A stretch of DNA of 24,884 bases. It comes from Candidatus Thalassarchaeaceae archaeon (GTDB taxonomy: Archaea; Thermoplasmatota; Poseidoniia; Poseidoniales; Thalassarchaeaceae). The position numbers and the translations under genes were made by a program. Within the stretch, counting starts at the first letter, position 1. The number at the start of each line of letters is the position of its first letter. The DNA is taken from the NCBI GenBank assembly GCA_030747885.1, contig JASLJW010000127.1, forward strand, positions 1 to 24,884, written 5' to 3'. Positions 1-8,213 of the stretch are shown here, in pieces. Under the pieces are notes generated by a model. That model was given only the letters and a program-made list of their open reading frames with translations. It was not told the origin of the DNA and did no database searches.

Positions 1-30
1 TTCAAACATAAAGAGAATGGCTTGTTTGAA
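1..30. repeat. 8-bp perfect inverted repeat at the window edge
   Basis: TTCAAACA (1-8) and TGTTTGAA (23-30) are exact reverse complements separated by 14 bases. They sit about 27 bases before the thioesterase start. The pair could be an operator or a weak hairpin. There is no T tract after it, so it does not look like a terminator. It lies at the window edge, so its full extent cannot be seen. Confidence 0.35.
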
Positions 31-56
31 ATGAGAGGGGTGACGACGGAGTATTG

Positions 57-518
57 ATGAACGAGCCGTATTCCACTGATGCAGTCACCAAAATGGATGA
101 GGTTTTTCCTCAGCATACAAATTCGTACAATACCTTATTCGGAGGAAGACTGCTAAGCATTATGGATACTGCTGCAGGCATGGTATCTAGCAAATTTGCA
201 CATCGAGAATTTGTCACTATTTCCATAGATTCTCTTAAGTTCAAACGGCCAGCCTTTCAAGGTGACATAATAGAAACAACAGCAAAGGTAGTTCACACCA
301 GCACTCATACTGCTGGAGTTCATGTAATCGCACGTCGATTGAATCGAAGTGAATGGGAAAGAGAAGAAATTTGCGAGGGGTTCTTTTTCATGGTAGCAAT
401 TGATTCTCAAATGAGACCAATCCCTATCCCTCAATTTCAGCCTTCAACTGATGAGGAAAAAGCATTATGGGATCGAGCACAGAATGCTAGAAATGCAATG
501 AAAAAATCTGATTCATGA
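57..518 (+). CDS. Acyl-CoA thioesterase, hotdog fold (YciA/ACOT-like)
   Basis: A single-domain hotdog thioesterase of 153 residues, predicted to hydrolyse acyl-CoA to free acid and CoA in the cytoplasm. The family signature is near the N-terminus: an Asn, then TLFGGRLLSIMD, with the Asp at about residue 37 as the likely catalytic acid. This is followed by the conserved FKRPAFQGDIIE stretch of the central helix and strand. The length is normal for the single-hotdog family. ATG 57 is preferred over the in-frame TTG at 54; a GGAG at 48-51 lies five bases upstream of it. A run of seven T at 521-527 just after the stop could end transcription, which fits separate expression from the next gene. The exact chain-length preference cannot be read from sequence. 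Family assignment is secure. Confidence 0.9.
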   Translation: MNEPYSTDAVTKMDEVFPQHTNSYNTLFGGRLLSIMDTAAGMVSSKFAHREFVTISIDSLKFKRPAFQGDIIETTAKVVHTSTHTAGVHVIARRLNRSEWEREEICEGFFFMVAIDSQMRPIPIPQFQPSTDEEKALWDRAQNARNAMKKSDS

Positions 519-520
519 AC

Positions 521-527
521 TTTTTTT
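521..527 (+). terminator. T-tract possible terminator
   Basis: Seven consecutive T residues begin three bases after the thioesterase stop codon. Archaeal intrinsic termination mainly needs a T-rich tract, so this could reduce read-through into the next gene 20 bases later. There is no hairpin before it. The assignment is weak. Confidence 0.25.
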
Positions 528-546
528 CAATGAAGGATGTGAAGAA

Positions 547-1548
547 ATGTCGGTTCTCAATGTGTTTTGTTTCTCAGAAGAGGATTTTGCTAGAGAATTA
601 GGCAAAAGAACAGATGATCGGGATGTTGAATCTTACGTATTCAAGGAACAGAGGGGCGACTCACAAGATGCATTGACATTTCTACGTCCACGAAAACATC
701 CTGACCGATTAAGACCACTACTTGCGAGTTTGGATATTGCAGACTCTGCTATAATTGAAATTCGTCGAGTAGATGCATCTCTTGGCGAAGTTTTGGTCGC
801 TGCGAGTGTTGCTGGAATAGAGAGGGGGATAGCAGTAATAAATGCAGAAGAAGGGGGTTGGGTCGATCCAGATCAAGTCAGAAAAATTCTTGTTCAAGCA
901 GGCCTTACAACATGGGAAATAATCGAAAAATTTGATCCACATGCTGTAAAAGACGTAATTTGGAATTTCCTTGATGAACTTTCAGAGATTCGAGCAGAGA
1001 GAACTTCAAAAAAATCATGCGTCCCAATAGACCAACATTTCAATGTGAAGGGGGTTGGATTGGTAGCAATTGGAACAGTGCAGAGTGGTTCGTTGCAAAA
1101 ACATGACAATATTCTAGTCACACCAGGTGGCCATTCTGGAGTAGTTCGTTCGCTTCAAGTAATGGATGTAGATGTGGATCAAGCAAATTCAGGAGATCGT
1201 GTGGGGATTGCAATTAGAAATATGAAAGATGGTTCACTAGAACGAGGGGCCCTCATTTCAGTTAAAGGCCATGAAGATATACTTGAAACTCATGATTCCA
1301 GTTCATTCAAATTGATTCAAGCACCTTTTCAAAAAAGAGAAGTAGAGCTTGGGATGGTGATTCATGCTTCAATAGATTTACAATTTGTAGTGGGAAGAGT
1401 TACCGCAATTGAAAATCAACGGATTACCGTAGAATGGGATGCACAATTGACAATTAGAACTGATTCCGATCGGAGATTAATTCTAAGTCAACTTGATTCG
1501 ATTCCAATGAGGATTCTAGGTTTTGCGATTGAGATAAAAAAAGTTTGA
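547..1548 (+). CDS. SelB-like translation factor with degenerate GTPase domain (aSelBL-like)
   Basis: A 333-residue protein laid out like a translational GTPase without a working G domain. Residues about 1-150 look like a relic G domain: a hydrophobic stretch ending VINA sits where NKxD is expected, but there is no GxxxxGK[S/T] P-loop, no DxxG and no NKxD. Residues about 160-240 are a clear EF-Tu-like domain 2: IDQHFNVKGVG, IGTVQSGSLQ, VVRSLQ, the A-SGDRVGIAIRN block and LERGALIS. Residues about 250-333 would be domain 3. The domain 2 wording is closest to archaeal SelB. The SelB C-terminal mRNA-binding region is absent. Archaeal SelB-like proteins (aSelBL) with disrupted GTPase motifs are described in the literature, and this fits that description. 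Its cellular role is unknown; tRNA or ribosome binding is an inference. ATG 547 is preceded by a GAAGGATG-type purine run. Confidence 0.75.
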   Translation: MSVLNVFCFSEEDFARELGKRTDDRDVESYVFKEQRGDSQDALTFLRPRKHPDRLRPLLASLDIADSAIIEIRRVDASLGEVLVAASVAGIERGIAVINAEEGGWVDPDQVRKILVQAGLTTWEIIEKFDPHAVKDVIWNFLDELSEIRAERTSKKSCVPIDQHFNVKGVGLVAIGTVQSGSLQKHDNILVTPGGHSGVVRSLQVMDVDVDQANSGDRVGIAIRNMKDGSLERGALISVKGHEDILETHDSSSFKLIQAPFQKREVELGMVIHASIDLQFVVGRVTAIENQRITVEWDAQLTIRTDSDRRLILSQLDSIPMRILGFAIEIKKV

Positions 1549-1603
1549 TTGGCGTAACGGCTAGAACGGTTAAATCAATCAATTAGACATTTCAAATGAT
1601 AAA

Positions 1604-1612
1604 ATGTATAAG
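1604..1612 (+). promoter_or_regulatory. TATA-like element before the 522-residue membrane protein gene
   Basis: ATGTATAAG is centred about 30 bases upstream of ATG 1638. There is no Shine-Dalgarno sequence before that ATG. A TATA box here would start transcription a few bases before the ATG, giving a nearly leaderless mRNA, which is common in archaea. This is an inference from spacing only. Confidence 0.3.
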
Positions 1613-1637
1613 TCAAAAGTGAACATCTTCCTTCCGG

Positions 1638-3206
1638 ATGCACTCTGAAGAAGGACCCAATGGGGTCCGACCAGATGAGGGGGATGCCGAATCTTTCGGC
1701 GCTCTTCGACTGGTTGGAATTGAAGGGCGATTTCGCACATTACTATCCGATGAGGGTCTGAGACTCTCCCGCTCTGATGGCAGAGGTGTTCGTTTGAATT
1801 TAACCGCAATCGATACAATTCGTATGACGTCTAAGGCAGGCGTTCCATCTGGATGGGTTGTATTGTCTATACTTCTATTGTTTTATGGAATTCGACTTGC
1901 CCCCCCAAGTTCGAATCTTTGGGCTATAGCAATTTCAGGAATTGTCATCTCACTTTGGTTAGTTTATCGGAGAGATTTTTTGTGGATTGATACCACAAAT
2001 GGAGATAGGCATCGAATTCATGGAAGAAAAGAGAATCTGAATCGATTAAGGGTATATTTGGAAACGATGTTGGATGGAGTATCTCTTTCAGATGCTAGGG
2101 CAAAAATTGAAATTTCGTTATCCAAAGAACCGTCTGTTCATGATGAAATTATTTCAAGTATGAACAATGAAATGGATTTAGCTAAAGCATTAGCAACCCA
2201 TGCCGGAATAGGTGGTTTTAGAGAAGATATTCAAGATCCCGTCAGTCAAAATATTGTAAAAGATGAATTCTTCAATCTTCTTGCAACATCAAAGGAAACA
2301 CCAACAACAATGCCTGAGACTGGAATTTTTGGTTCGGCACATAGGGAGAGAGCAAACATTGCACTTTCAAATTCAGATTATAGAGAAGCATCCAATGCAT
2401 TTGATGCACCTTCATTCGAAGAACAACCTGTTTCTGATGAAGGGATTTTTGGCAATCTATTCGATTCTATTGAAGAAAATGAGGTCCCATCATTACCTTT
2501 GAACTATGGACGCCCAACTATCCAAGAAGATCTTGAATTAGCACAACGAACTTACGCTGAAGTGACTTCAATAAATCAAGAAGAAAGACAACTACCTGTA
2601 CCCACTAGGGCACCAAGCAGTATGCAGTTAATTCGACAGGCTCAAGAGCAGTTTGGGGTCCCTTCATCAAGCGTACTTCCTCCTCCTGCTTCTGATGCAG
2701 TACGCGAAGAATGCCAATCGTCTGGATTAGTATCAGATGCAAAGAAGAAAGAAATTGTTGATGCTGAACTCATTTCGGATGAAATAAATCGAGAAATTCC
2801 AAGTGAATTAAATGAATTCCCGAGTCTTTCTAGAATGTTGAGACGACCAGACCATCAATCTCGACTAGTTTACAAAACTCCTACAAGAAGTAGATCTAGT
2901 ACAGTGATGAACCTGCTTAGGTCATTTCGCCCTCAACATGCAACTAGAAGGGCAATGAGTCTTCTTCGACTTCGAAGTGATCAAGATTACCAAGCACAAA
3001 GGTCGTCTTCAATTGATTTAATGTCTAGGAGTAGAGGAAGGCAATCAAATGGAGATGGTTATTCAGCAGCTATGGAATCGATTGCGGCCACCATTTCTAG
3101 TCGTGACATAGCATCAGCGCCAAATACTCTGAGACTGGAAGAATTGAACCCTACCAGGGATTCTGAAGATGATAGCCAATACCCTGGAATGAGAAGACTG
3201 GGTTGA
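1638..3206 (+). CDS. Membrane protein with long low-complexity cytoplasmic tail, unknown function
   Basis: I do not recognise this 522-residue protein. It has an acidic N-terminus and then a segment of about 45 residues (26-70) that may be a small beta-rich, PH-like membrane-proximal domain (GRFRTLLSDEGLRLSR). Two predicted transmembrane helices follow at about 73-91 and 96-114. After them comes a charged stretch that returns to similar beta-like sequence (FLWIDTTNGDRHRI). The remaining 370 residues lack hydrophobic segments and are rich in Ser, Glu, Gln and Arg, so they are probably disordered. The tail has an Arg/Ser-rich zone at about 410-475 that could bind nucleic acid or acidic lipid. 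The gene is convergent with biotin carboxylase, 14 bp away. The ATG at 1638 has no clear ribosome site and lies in a locally GC-rich stretch. Confidence 0.7.
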   Translation: MHSEEGPNGVRPDEGDAESFGALRLVGIEGRFRTLLSDEGLRLSRSDGRGVRLNLTAIDTIRMTSKAGVPSGWVVLSILLLFYGIRLAPPSSNLWAIAISGIVISLWLVYRRDFLWIDTTNGDRHRIHGRKENLNRLRVYLETMLDGVSLSDARAKIEISLSKEPSVHDEIISSMNNEMDLAKALATHAGIGGFREDIQDPVSQNIVKDEFFNLLATSKETPTTMPETGIFGSAHRERANIALSNSDYREASNAFDAPSFEEQPVSDEGIFGNLFDSIEENEVPSLPLNYGRPTIQEDLELAQRTYAEVTSINQEERQLPVPTRAPSSMQLIRQAQEQFGVPSSSVLPPPASDAVREECQSSGLVSDAKKKEIVDAELISDEINREIPSELNEFPSLSRMLRRPDHQSRLVYKTPTRSRSSTVMNLLRSFRPQHATRRAMSLLRLRSDQDYQAQRSSSIDLMSRSRGRQSNGDGYSAAMESIAATISSRDIASAPNTLRLEELNPTRDSEDDSQYPGMRRLG

Positions 3207-3220
3207 TTTGTAATTCTAGA

Positions 3221-4564
3221 TCAAGAATCTCCAAGAATATCGGGGTGTTTCTCTAAGTATTGGATTGTAACTTCCCTGTTCAAGAAATCTCTCTCATCCA
3301 TGATTGATTTATGGAGGGGGATTACTGTATCTACACCTATAATTACTACTTCCGCCAATGCTGCTCGACTTCTAGCAATCGCTTCATTTCGATCTTTGCC
3401 CCAAACAATTAATTTCGCCAACAATGAATCGAAACATCCTGGCATTTCATATCCAACATGAGCATGTGTATCCACTCGAATTCCTGCTCCTCCAGGGAAA
3501 TGACATTCCCAGAGTCGACCTGGAGAAGGAATGAAAGTAGAAGGGTCTTCAGCATTGATTCTAAACTGGATTGCATGACCGTTAAATTTGACATCCTCTT
3601 GATTCAAAGGCAATGATTCTCCTGCAGCAACACGAATCCCTAGTTGCACCATATCTTCTCCTGTTATCATCTCAGTAACTGTATGTTCAACTTGCACCCT
3701 TGGATTCACCTCAAGGAAATAGAAATCTCCTTGAGAATCCCGAAGAAACTCAAATGTTGCTAATCCTCGATACCCTACTGCTTCAGCACCTGCACATACT
3801 TTTGCACCTATCTCTGCACGTACTTCTTCAGATAACCAAGGCCCTTCTTCCAACAACTTCTGGTGACGTCGTTGAATGCTACAGAATCTCTCTCCAAAAT
3901 GGATGGCTTTCTTTCCATCTGCTAATACTTGGAATTCAATATGTTGAGCGCCTTCAATATACTTTTCAACAAAAACTCGATCATCCCCAAAGGCACTCCT
4001 AGCTCTAGATTGACAGAGATTCAAAGCGGATGTAAACTCAGATGATTCTTGTACAATCTGCATACCTATTCCACCACCACCTGCAGCGGCTTTGATAATG
4101 ACAGGATAACCTATTTCGTTAGCAAGAGAAGTGGCTTCTTCAGTAGTTGAAACAGATTCACTACTTCCTTTGGCGACAGGAAGTCCCGCTGCTTCCATCA
4201 CCTTTCTAGCCTCAATTTTATCCCCTAGAAGACGAATTACATCTGAAGATGGACCAATGAATGTTATTCCTTCCTCTTCTAACCTTCTTACGAATTCTGC
4301 GTTTTCTGCAAGGAACCCATACCCTGGATGTATGGCGTCAACACCCATAGATTTGGCAGCTTGAATTACAGCTTCTATATCGAGATAAGATTCTAATGGG
4401 TTAGAACGTAATATTGGACGGGCATTATCAGAGAACCGAACAGGTGTAGATAGGCGATCTTCTCTCCCATGTATCATACAGACTTCTATCCCGAGTGTTC
4501 TCAAAGCACGGCCAATTCTAAGCGCGATTTCGCCCCGGTTCGCTATCAACACTCGGTTGAACAT
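3221..4564 (-). CDS. accC: Biotin carboxylase subunit of an acyl-CoA carboxylase
   Basis: A 447-residue ATP-grasp enzyme that carboxylates biotin on a carrier protein using ATP and bicarbonate. The N-terminal domain begins FNRVLIANRGEIALRI. The glycine-rich ATP loop is KAAAGGGGIGM. The catalytic region contains FCSIQRRHQKLLEE and FLEVNPRVQVEHTVTE, which supply the metal- and bicarbonate-binding Glu, Asn and Arg residues. The length matches stand-alone AccC, and there is no fused biotin carrier or carboxyltransferase. It is the second gene of a minus-strand pair, 39 bp after the CysJ-like reductase. Carrier and carboxyltransferase genes are not in this window. In marine archaea it could serve propionyl- or acetyl-CoA carboxylation; the substrate is not visible in this subunit. 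Confidence 0.93.
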   Translation of the reverse strand: MFNRVLIANRGEIALRIGRALRTLGIEVCMIHGREDRLSTPVRFSDNARPILRSNPLESYLDIEAVIQAAKSMGVDAIHPGYGFLAENAEFVRRLEEEGITFIGPSSDVIRLLGDKIEARKVMEAAGLPVAKGSSESVSTTEEATSLANEIGYPVIIKAAAGGGGIGMQIVQESSEFTSALNLCQSRARSAFGDDRVFVEKYIEGAQHIEFQVLADGKKAIHFGERFCSIQRRHQKLLEEGPWLSEEVRAEIGAKVCAGAEAVGYRGLATFEFLRDSQGDFYFLEVNPRVQVEHTVTEMITGEDMVQLGIRVAAGESLPLNQEDVKFNGHAIQFRINAEDPSTFIPSPGRLWECHFPGGAGIRVDTHAHVGYEMPGCFDSLLAKLIVWGKDRNEAIARSRAALAEVVIIGVDTVIPLHKSIMDERDFLNREVTIQYLEKHPDILGDS

Positions 4565-4603
4565 AATGTCTCTACGAACAAAGCGGTTGATGATGAAATC
4601 GGG

Positions 4604-5878
4604 TCAATACACATCTCTAAGGTATCTCTTTTCATCTTTCATCATTCGTTGTTCGACATAATGAGCGGCTTCTTCATTGGACATGTTCCCATTTTCAGCA
4701 CAGATTTCAATTAGCGTCTTGTGTACATCTTTGGCCATGTAATTCTTATCGCCACAGACATAGAAATAACCACCAGCATCTATTCTAGCCCAAATTTCAG
4801 CGCCATTTTTGGCCATCAAATGTTGAACATAGACTTTCTCATCTCCTTCTCGAGACCAAGCCAAATCGATTCGTTCTAAGTTTCCATCTGATTGCCATGC
4901 TTCAATTTCTTCGCGATAATAGAACTCTCCTTCCTCAGTCCAATCTCCGAAAAACAACCAATTCCTTCCGGTTGCTCCATCTATTTCTCTCTGCTGAAGG
5001 AAGGCACGAAAAGGTGCAATACCTGTACCAGGTCCTACCATTATGATATCAGTAGAACCATCTTCTGGAAGAACGAAACTTCTTGTTGGTGACATAAAAA
5101 CTGGAACGATGGAATCTTTAGAAACACAACGATCCGCTAAGAAACCAGTAGTTAATCCGGTTCGATCTCGATCGTGATGATTGTATCTAACAATTCCCAC
5201 AGTTAAGTGAACAGTTCCGGATTCAAAATTCGGTGATGATGCGATGGAGTATAATCTTGGTTTGAGTGTTTCTACTCCATCTACAAACTCCTGTGCATCA
5301 AGCTGAAGAGTTGGAAAATCCTCAAAGAAATCTAGATAATCTCTAGACCAAATGTAATCTTCCATCATTTGTGAATCGTTTACGAGCGATACCCACAAAG
5401 CTTTCTCAGGGTCATCTATAGGTCCTAGTGGAGTATAATAATCCGGTAAGTCATCCTCTGAAGTAGATTCCCAATCTTCAAGAATAAATCCAGCAGAATT
5501 TTTTCTTGAACGAGTTACAATTTTCAATTGAATACTAGATGAATTAGAAGAAAAGTGGGGGGCTAATCCTTCAATAAATCGCTTTGAAACACGATGGACC
5601 TCACACTTGTGAAGAAGTGCATGTCGTAATTCCATCTCTTCATTTTTTACTACTACCATTTCATCAGGTGGGCACCCTAACTTCTCAAGTATTGATTCAA
5701 CTAAATCAGGGGGGCATGTTGGAAAAACACCAAGTGCATCTCCTGCTTTGTATTCTAATCCGGAATCTCCTAAATCAAAAACAATATGACGTGTTTCTTT
5801 TTTGGAACCTTCACCATTCAGAACATGGTTTACAGTTATCCGAGAAGGGTAAGGATTCTTGTTGGAGTAATCAGTCAA
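4604..5878 (-). CDS. CysJ-like FAD/NADPH oxidoreductase lacking the flavodoxin domain
   Basis: A 424-residue flavoprotein matching the ferredoxin-NADP-reductase half of sulfite reductase alpha subunit or cytochrome P450 reductase. The FAD domain includes YKAGDALGVFP and RLYSIASSP. The TGLTTGFLAD region binds the FAD phosphates. The NADPH domain carries GPGTGIAPFRAFLQ, then YVCGDKNYMAKDV, and the C-terminus is YLRDVY as in CysJ. No FMN flavodoxin domain precedes it: the protein starts about ten residues before the FAD-domain fold. Electrons must therefore go to a separate flavodoxin, ferredoxin or redox partner that is not in the window. The start is TTG at 5878. No ATG occurs in frame for about 78 codons, and GAGGGAG lies four bases upstream. 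Sulfite reduction is possible but not shown. Confidence 0.85.
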   Translation of the reverse strand: MTDYSNKNPYPSRITVNHVLNGEGSKKETRHIVFDLGDSGLEYKAGDALGVFPTCPPDLVESILEKLGCPPDEMVVVKNEEMELRHALLHKCEVHRVSKRFIEGLAPHFSSNSSSIQLKIVTRSRKNSAGFILEDWESTSEDDLPDYYTPLGPIDDPEKALWVSLVNDSQMMEDYIWSRDYLDFFEDFPTLQLDAQEFVDGVETLKPRLYSIASSPNFESGTVHLTVGIVRYNHHDRDRTGLTTGFLADRCVSKDSIVPVFMSPTRSFVLPEDGSTDIIMVGPGTGIAPFRAFLQQREIDGATGRNWLFFGDWTEEGEFYYREEIEAWQSDGNLERIDLAWSREGDEKVYVQHLMAKNGAEIWARIDAGGYFYVCGDKNYMAKDVHKTLIEICAENGNMSNEEAAHYVEQRMMKDEKRYLRDVY

Positions 5879-5882
5879 GGCA

Positions 5883-5889
5883 CTCCCTC
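5883..5889 (-). promoter_or_regulatory. Ribosome binding site that fixes the TTG start of the CysJ-like gene
   Basis: On the minus strand GAGGGAG is followed by four bases and then TTG (5878-5876). The early codons after the TTG match the expected protein start, and no ATG is available nearby. Confidence 0.6.
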
Positions 5890-5987
5890 TATTGTTTTGA
5901 CGGATTAGTTATCACTATTTCAATGGAGACGCCGAATAGCATTCAGAGGGGTAGGTTGAATGAAGAAGGCCCCATCACGGCCACTGC

Positions 5988-6767
5988 ATGGCTTCTACGC
6001 TGAGGGTTTTGGGTTCTGGAAATGCCTTCTGCCCTCCAGGGAGATTCCATTCATGCATGCTTCTAGATGATCGCATCCTTATCGATGCTCCTCCCACGAT
6101 TCTTCACCAATTGCAAACAAACAATATTTCATCGTCTCAAATCACTGATTTATTGATTACACATTGGCATGGGGATCACGTTTTTGGATTACCATTTTTA
6201 TTACTTGATCGACGCTTTATTTCTGATAGGGAAGGAGTCTCAAGATTACGTATTCATCTTCATTCAAACGGAATCGAGAGGATGAAAAAAATTTGTGAAC
6301 TTGCATTTCCAAATACACTTGAACAAGTTATTGAAGAAAGAGTTGAATGGATTGTGAACGATTCGGGACATGCAAATGGGTGGGATTACGAGCGTTTTCC
6401 AGTAAAGCATACACCGGAAACTGATCCACACGGGTATTTACTTCGGGATTCAAATGGTTTCGTTCTCTTACATACTGGAGATTCGGGTCCATGTGAAACA
6501 ATAGAACAAAGAATTCCAAATTCTCATGCAATCTTGCTAGAAATGGGAGTTCCAGATGGAGATGAATTTCCATATCATCATCGTCCAGAAGATATCATTC
6601 GAACCGCTTCTAAAGAAAGCCAGAAGACCTTTCTAATCACACATTCTTATGCTTCTGGAAAAGAAGAGAAAGTAGGGTTCTCCATGCCATCATTGCCATC
6701 TAATGCGATTCAAATAGAGGATGGACAATTATACAATCTTGATATTTCTGGAATTCAAATAGAATAA
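5988..6767 (+). CDS. Metallo-beta-lactamase fold hydrolase (RNase Z/PhnP-like superfamily)
   Basis: A 259-residue MBL-fold protein. It begins with the VLGSGNAF strand-turn typical of RNase Z and PhnP-type members. The metal motif THWHGDH at about 58-64 gives the HxHxDH ligands. Later candidate ligands are a His near HANGW or KHTPE, the Asp of TGDSG, and the His of ITHSY. It lacks the long exosite arm that marks RNase Z. The substrate is therefore open: tRNA 3' end, cyclic nucleotide and small phosphodiester are all possible. It starts at ATG 5988, divergent from the CysJ-like gene with about 109 bp between them. A GGCC-7-GGCC inverted repeat lies just before the start. It is followed 155 bp later by orc1/cdc6. 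Confidence 0.85.
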   Translation: MASTLRVLGSGNAFCPPGRFHSCMLLDDRILIDAPPTILHQLQTNNISSSQITDLLITHWHGDHVFGLPFLLLDRRFISDREGVSRLRIHLHSNGIERMKKICELAFPNTLEQVIEERVEWIVNDSGHANGWDYERFPVKHTPETDPHGYLLRDSNGFVLLHTGDSGPCETIEQRIPNSHAILLEMGVPDGDEFPYHHRPEDIIRTASKESQKTFLITHSYASGKEEKVGFSMPSLPSNAIQIEDGQLYNLDISGIQIE

Positions 6768-6922
6768 TGCCCTTCTGGAAAGAGATTGAAAATTTGTTAT
6801 GAATTGGTATGTTGCTTGATTTACTATGAACAGGATTAAGTCATTGACGCAGGTGTGCCCCAAGTCCCGTTCGCACAGTCGGTTCCACCGAGCCTGTTTG
6901 AACATGAAGGAAGTAGAACACC
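6768..6922. other. Intergenic region before orc1/cdc6, possible promoter and leader or origin-adjacent DNA
   Basis: The left half is AT-rich, ending in AGGATTAAG near 6832-6840. The right half (about 6840-6922) is GC-rich and contains TCGGT-TCC-ACCGA, a 5-bp inverted repeat at about 6879-6891. Archaeal origins often lie beside orc1/cdc6, but no full origin recognition box with its G string was found. I see no gene here. Confidence 0.3.
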
Positions 6923-8158
6923 ATGGCGAATATTTTCGATTCAGCAAGTCGGAAAAATTCTGTAATTATTGATCGCCGTGTTTTTGATCCACAACACACT
7001 CCCCCATCTCTGAATCATAGAGATACACAAATCAGAGCTATGGTGCTAAATCTTGCTGATGCATTAGATGGCCATATTCCTGGAAATATGATTCTCTTTG
7101 GTCCTTCTGGAGTGGGTAAGACTGCTGCAAGTCGTTTTGTTGCTCAACAACTCGAAGAACGAGCACAAATAATTGGTAGCAGTATCTACACGCATGAAAT
7201 AAACTGCCAACACGTCAATACTCGTTATCGAGTGCTTCATGGGATTGCAGAAAGACTCCAACAACCAGGGGATCAAATCATTCCATTCACTGGTTGGCCC
7301 GCTGACCGTGTCCTTTCAGAGGCAATAAGGAGAATGGATAGACACGGAGGAGTCCATATCCTAATCCTAGATGAAATGGATCAATTGGCTTCGAGATCAG
7401 AAGATCAGTTGTTATATGATTTAACCAGCCTAAATGTCCTACTTCGAGAAAGTAGGGCGTCAATCATTGGAATTAGTAATGACATTGGATTTACAGAACG
7501 AATACCTGGGCCAATACGCTCCAGACTATCTGCGGAAGACATCATCTTCACTCCCTATGGTTCGGAACAGATTGCAGATATTCTAGAAGATCGAGCTAAG
7601 ATAGGACTTCGTCAGGGTTCATGGAATGAAGTCACAATTCGCTTTTGTGCAGACCTTTCTGCAAAAGAACATGGAGATGCTAGAAGAGCGATTGACCTAC
7701 TGCGTGTTTCTACGTTAAGAGCCGAATCTGCTCAATGTAATTCAATTGAAATTGAACACGTACAATCTGCCCACAAGCAGGTAGAACATGAGAGAGTAAT
7801 TTCTCTTCTTCAGGGTCTTCCTCTTCATCAGAAACTTACCATGACGTCCATAATCATCAATGAAAGAAATGGAGTATTAACACAAACAACTGGAACTATT
7901 TGGGAAACATATACTCAAGCTTGCAGATTTGCCGGAATGAAACCATTGACATCTAGGTCATTATCTTCAATCATCAACAGTTTTCATTCAGCTAGTTTAG
8001 CGCATGTAAAGAATGTCAGTCTAGGTAGAAGAGGGCGAACTAAGCACGTGTCTAGTCTTATCCCTCGGGGAATCGATGCGATTGGAATAATGTCTGAGGT
8101 TGATGAAACGATCAAATTAGTTGCAAATGGCACTTACAAACTTCAACGACGGTTGTGA
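6923..8158 (+). CDS. cdc6: Orc1/Cdc6 replication initiator (AAA+ plus winged helix)
   Basis: A 411-residue archaeal initiator that binds origin recognition boxes and helps load the MCM helicase. Walker A is GPSGVGKT at about 60-67 and Walker B is ILILDEMDQL at about 146-155. Sensor 1 is ISNDI with Asn186. The sensor 2 region GDARRAIDLLR at about 251-261 contains the expected Arg. The remaining residues, about 285-411, form the DNA-binding winged-helix domain. The length is typical. The start ATG at 6923 is followed by an N-terminal segment that leads correctly into the LNHRDTQIRAM region seen before the AAA+ core. There is no strong Shine-Dalgarno. A 155-bp upstream gap with a small inverted repeat may hold autoregulatory sites. 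Whether it is the main initiator or a paralogue cannot be told here. Confidence 0.93.
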   Translation: MANIFDSASRKNSVIIDRRVFDPQHTPPSLNHRDTQIRAMVLNLADALDGHIPGNMILFGPSGVGKTAASRFVAQQLEERAQIIGSSIYTHEINCQHVNTRYRVLHGIAERLQQPGDQIIPFTGWPADRVLSEAIRRMDRHGGVHILILDEMDQLASRSEDQLLYDLTSLNVLLRESRASIIGISNDIGFTERIPGPIRSRLSAEDIIFTPYGSEQIADILEDRAKIGLRQGSWNEVTIRFCADLSAKEHGDARRAIDLLRVSTLRAESAQCNSIEIEHVQSAHKQVEHERVISLLQGLPLHQKLTMTSIIINERNGVLTQTTGTIWETYTQACRFAGMKPLTSRSLSSIINSFHSASLAHVKNVSLGRRGRTKHVSSLIPRGIDAIGIMSEVDETIKLVANGTYKLQRRL

Positions 8159-8180
8159 TTTGCAGTCTAATCTATCCGGC

Positions 8181-8190
8181 AACGGTTAAG
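8181..8190 (+). promoter_or_regulatory. Possible TATA/BRE element before the four-helix membrane protein
   Basis: AACGGTTAAG lies 24 to 33 bases before ATG 8214, the right place for a basal promoter of a leaderless mRNA. The element is not a canonical TATA box, and the gene lacks a Shine-Dalgarno sequence. Speculative. Confidence 0.2.
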
Positions 8191-8213
8191 ACGGCCTCAA
8201 TGGTCGGCGGTTC

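Noticed and set aside
23..30. TGTTTGAA shared between the window edge and the orc1 leader (about 6894-6901)
   Set aside because: An 8-mer shared twice in an AT-rich window is easily chance, and the surrounding inverted repeat is present only at the first site.
1565..1573. AACGGTTAA, also found at 8181-8189, as a shared promoter motif
   Set aside because: It lies at very different distances from the two starts (65 and 25 bases), and two copies of a 9-mer are weak evidence.
6879..6891. Origin recognition box upstream of orc1/cdc6
   Set aside because: Only one partial match, without the flanking G string or repeated copies expected at an archaeal origin.
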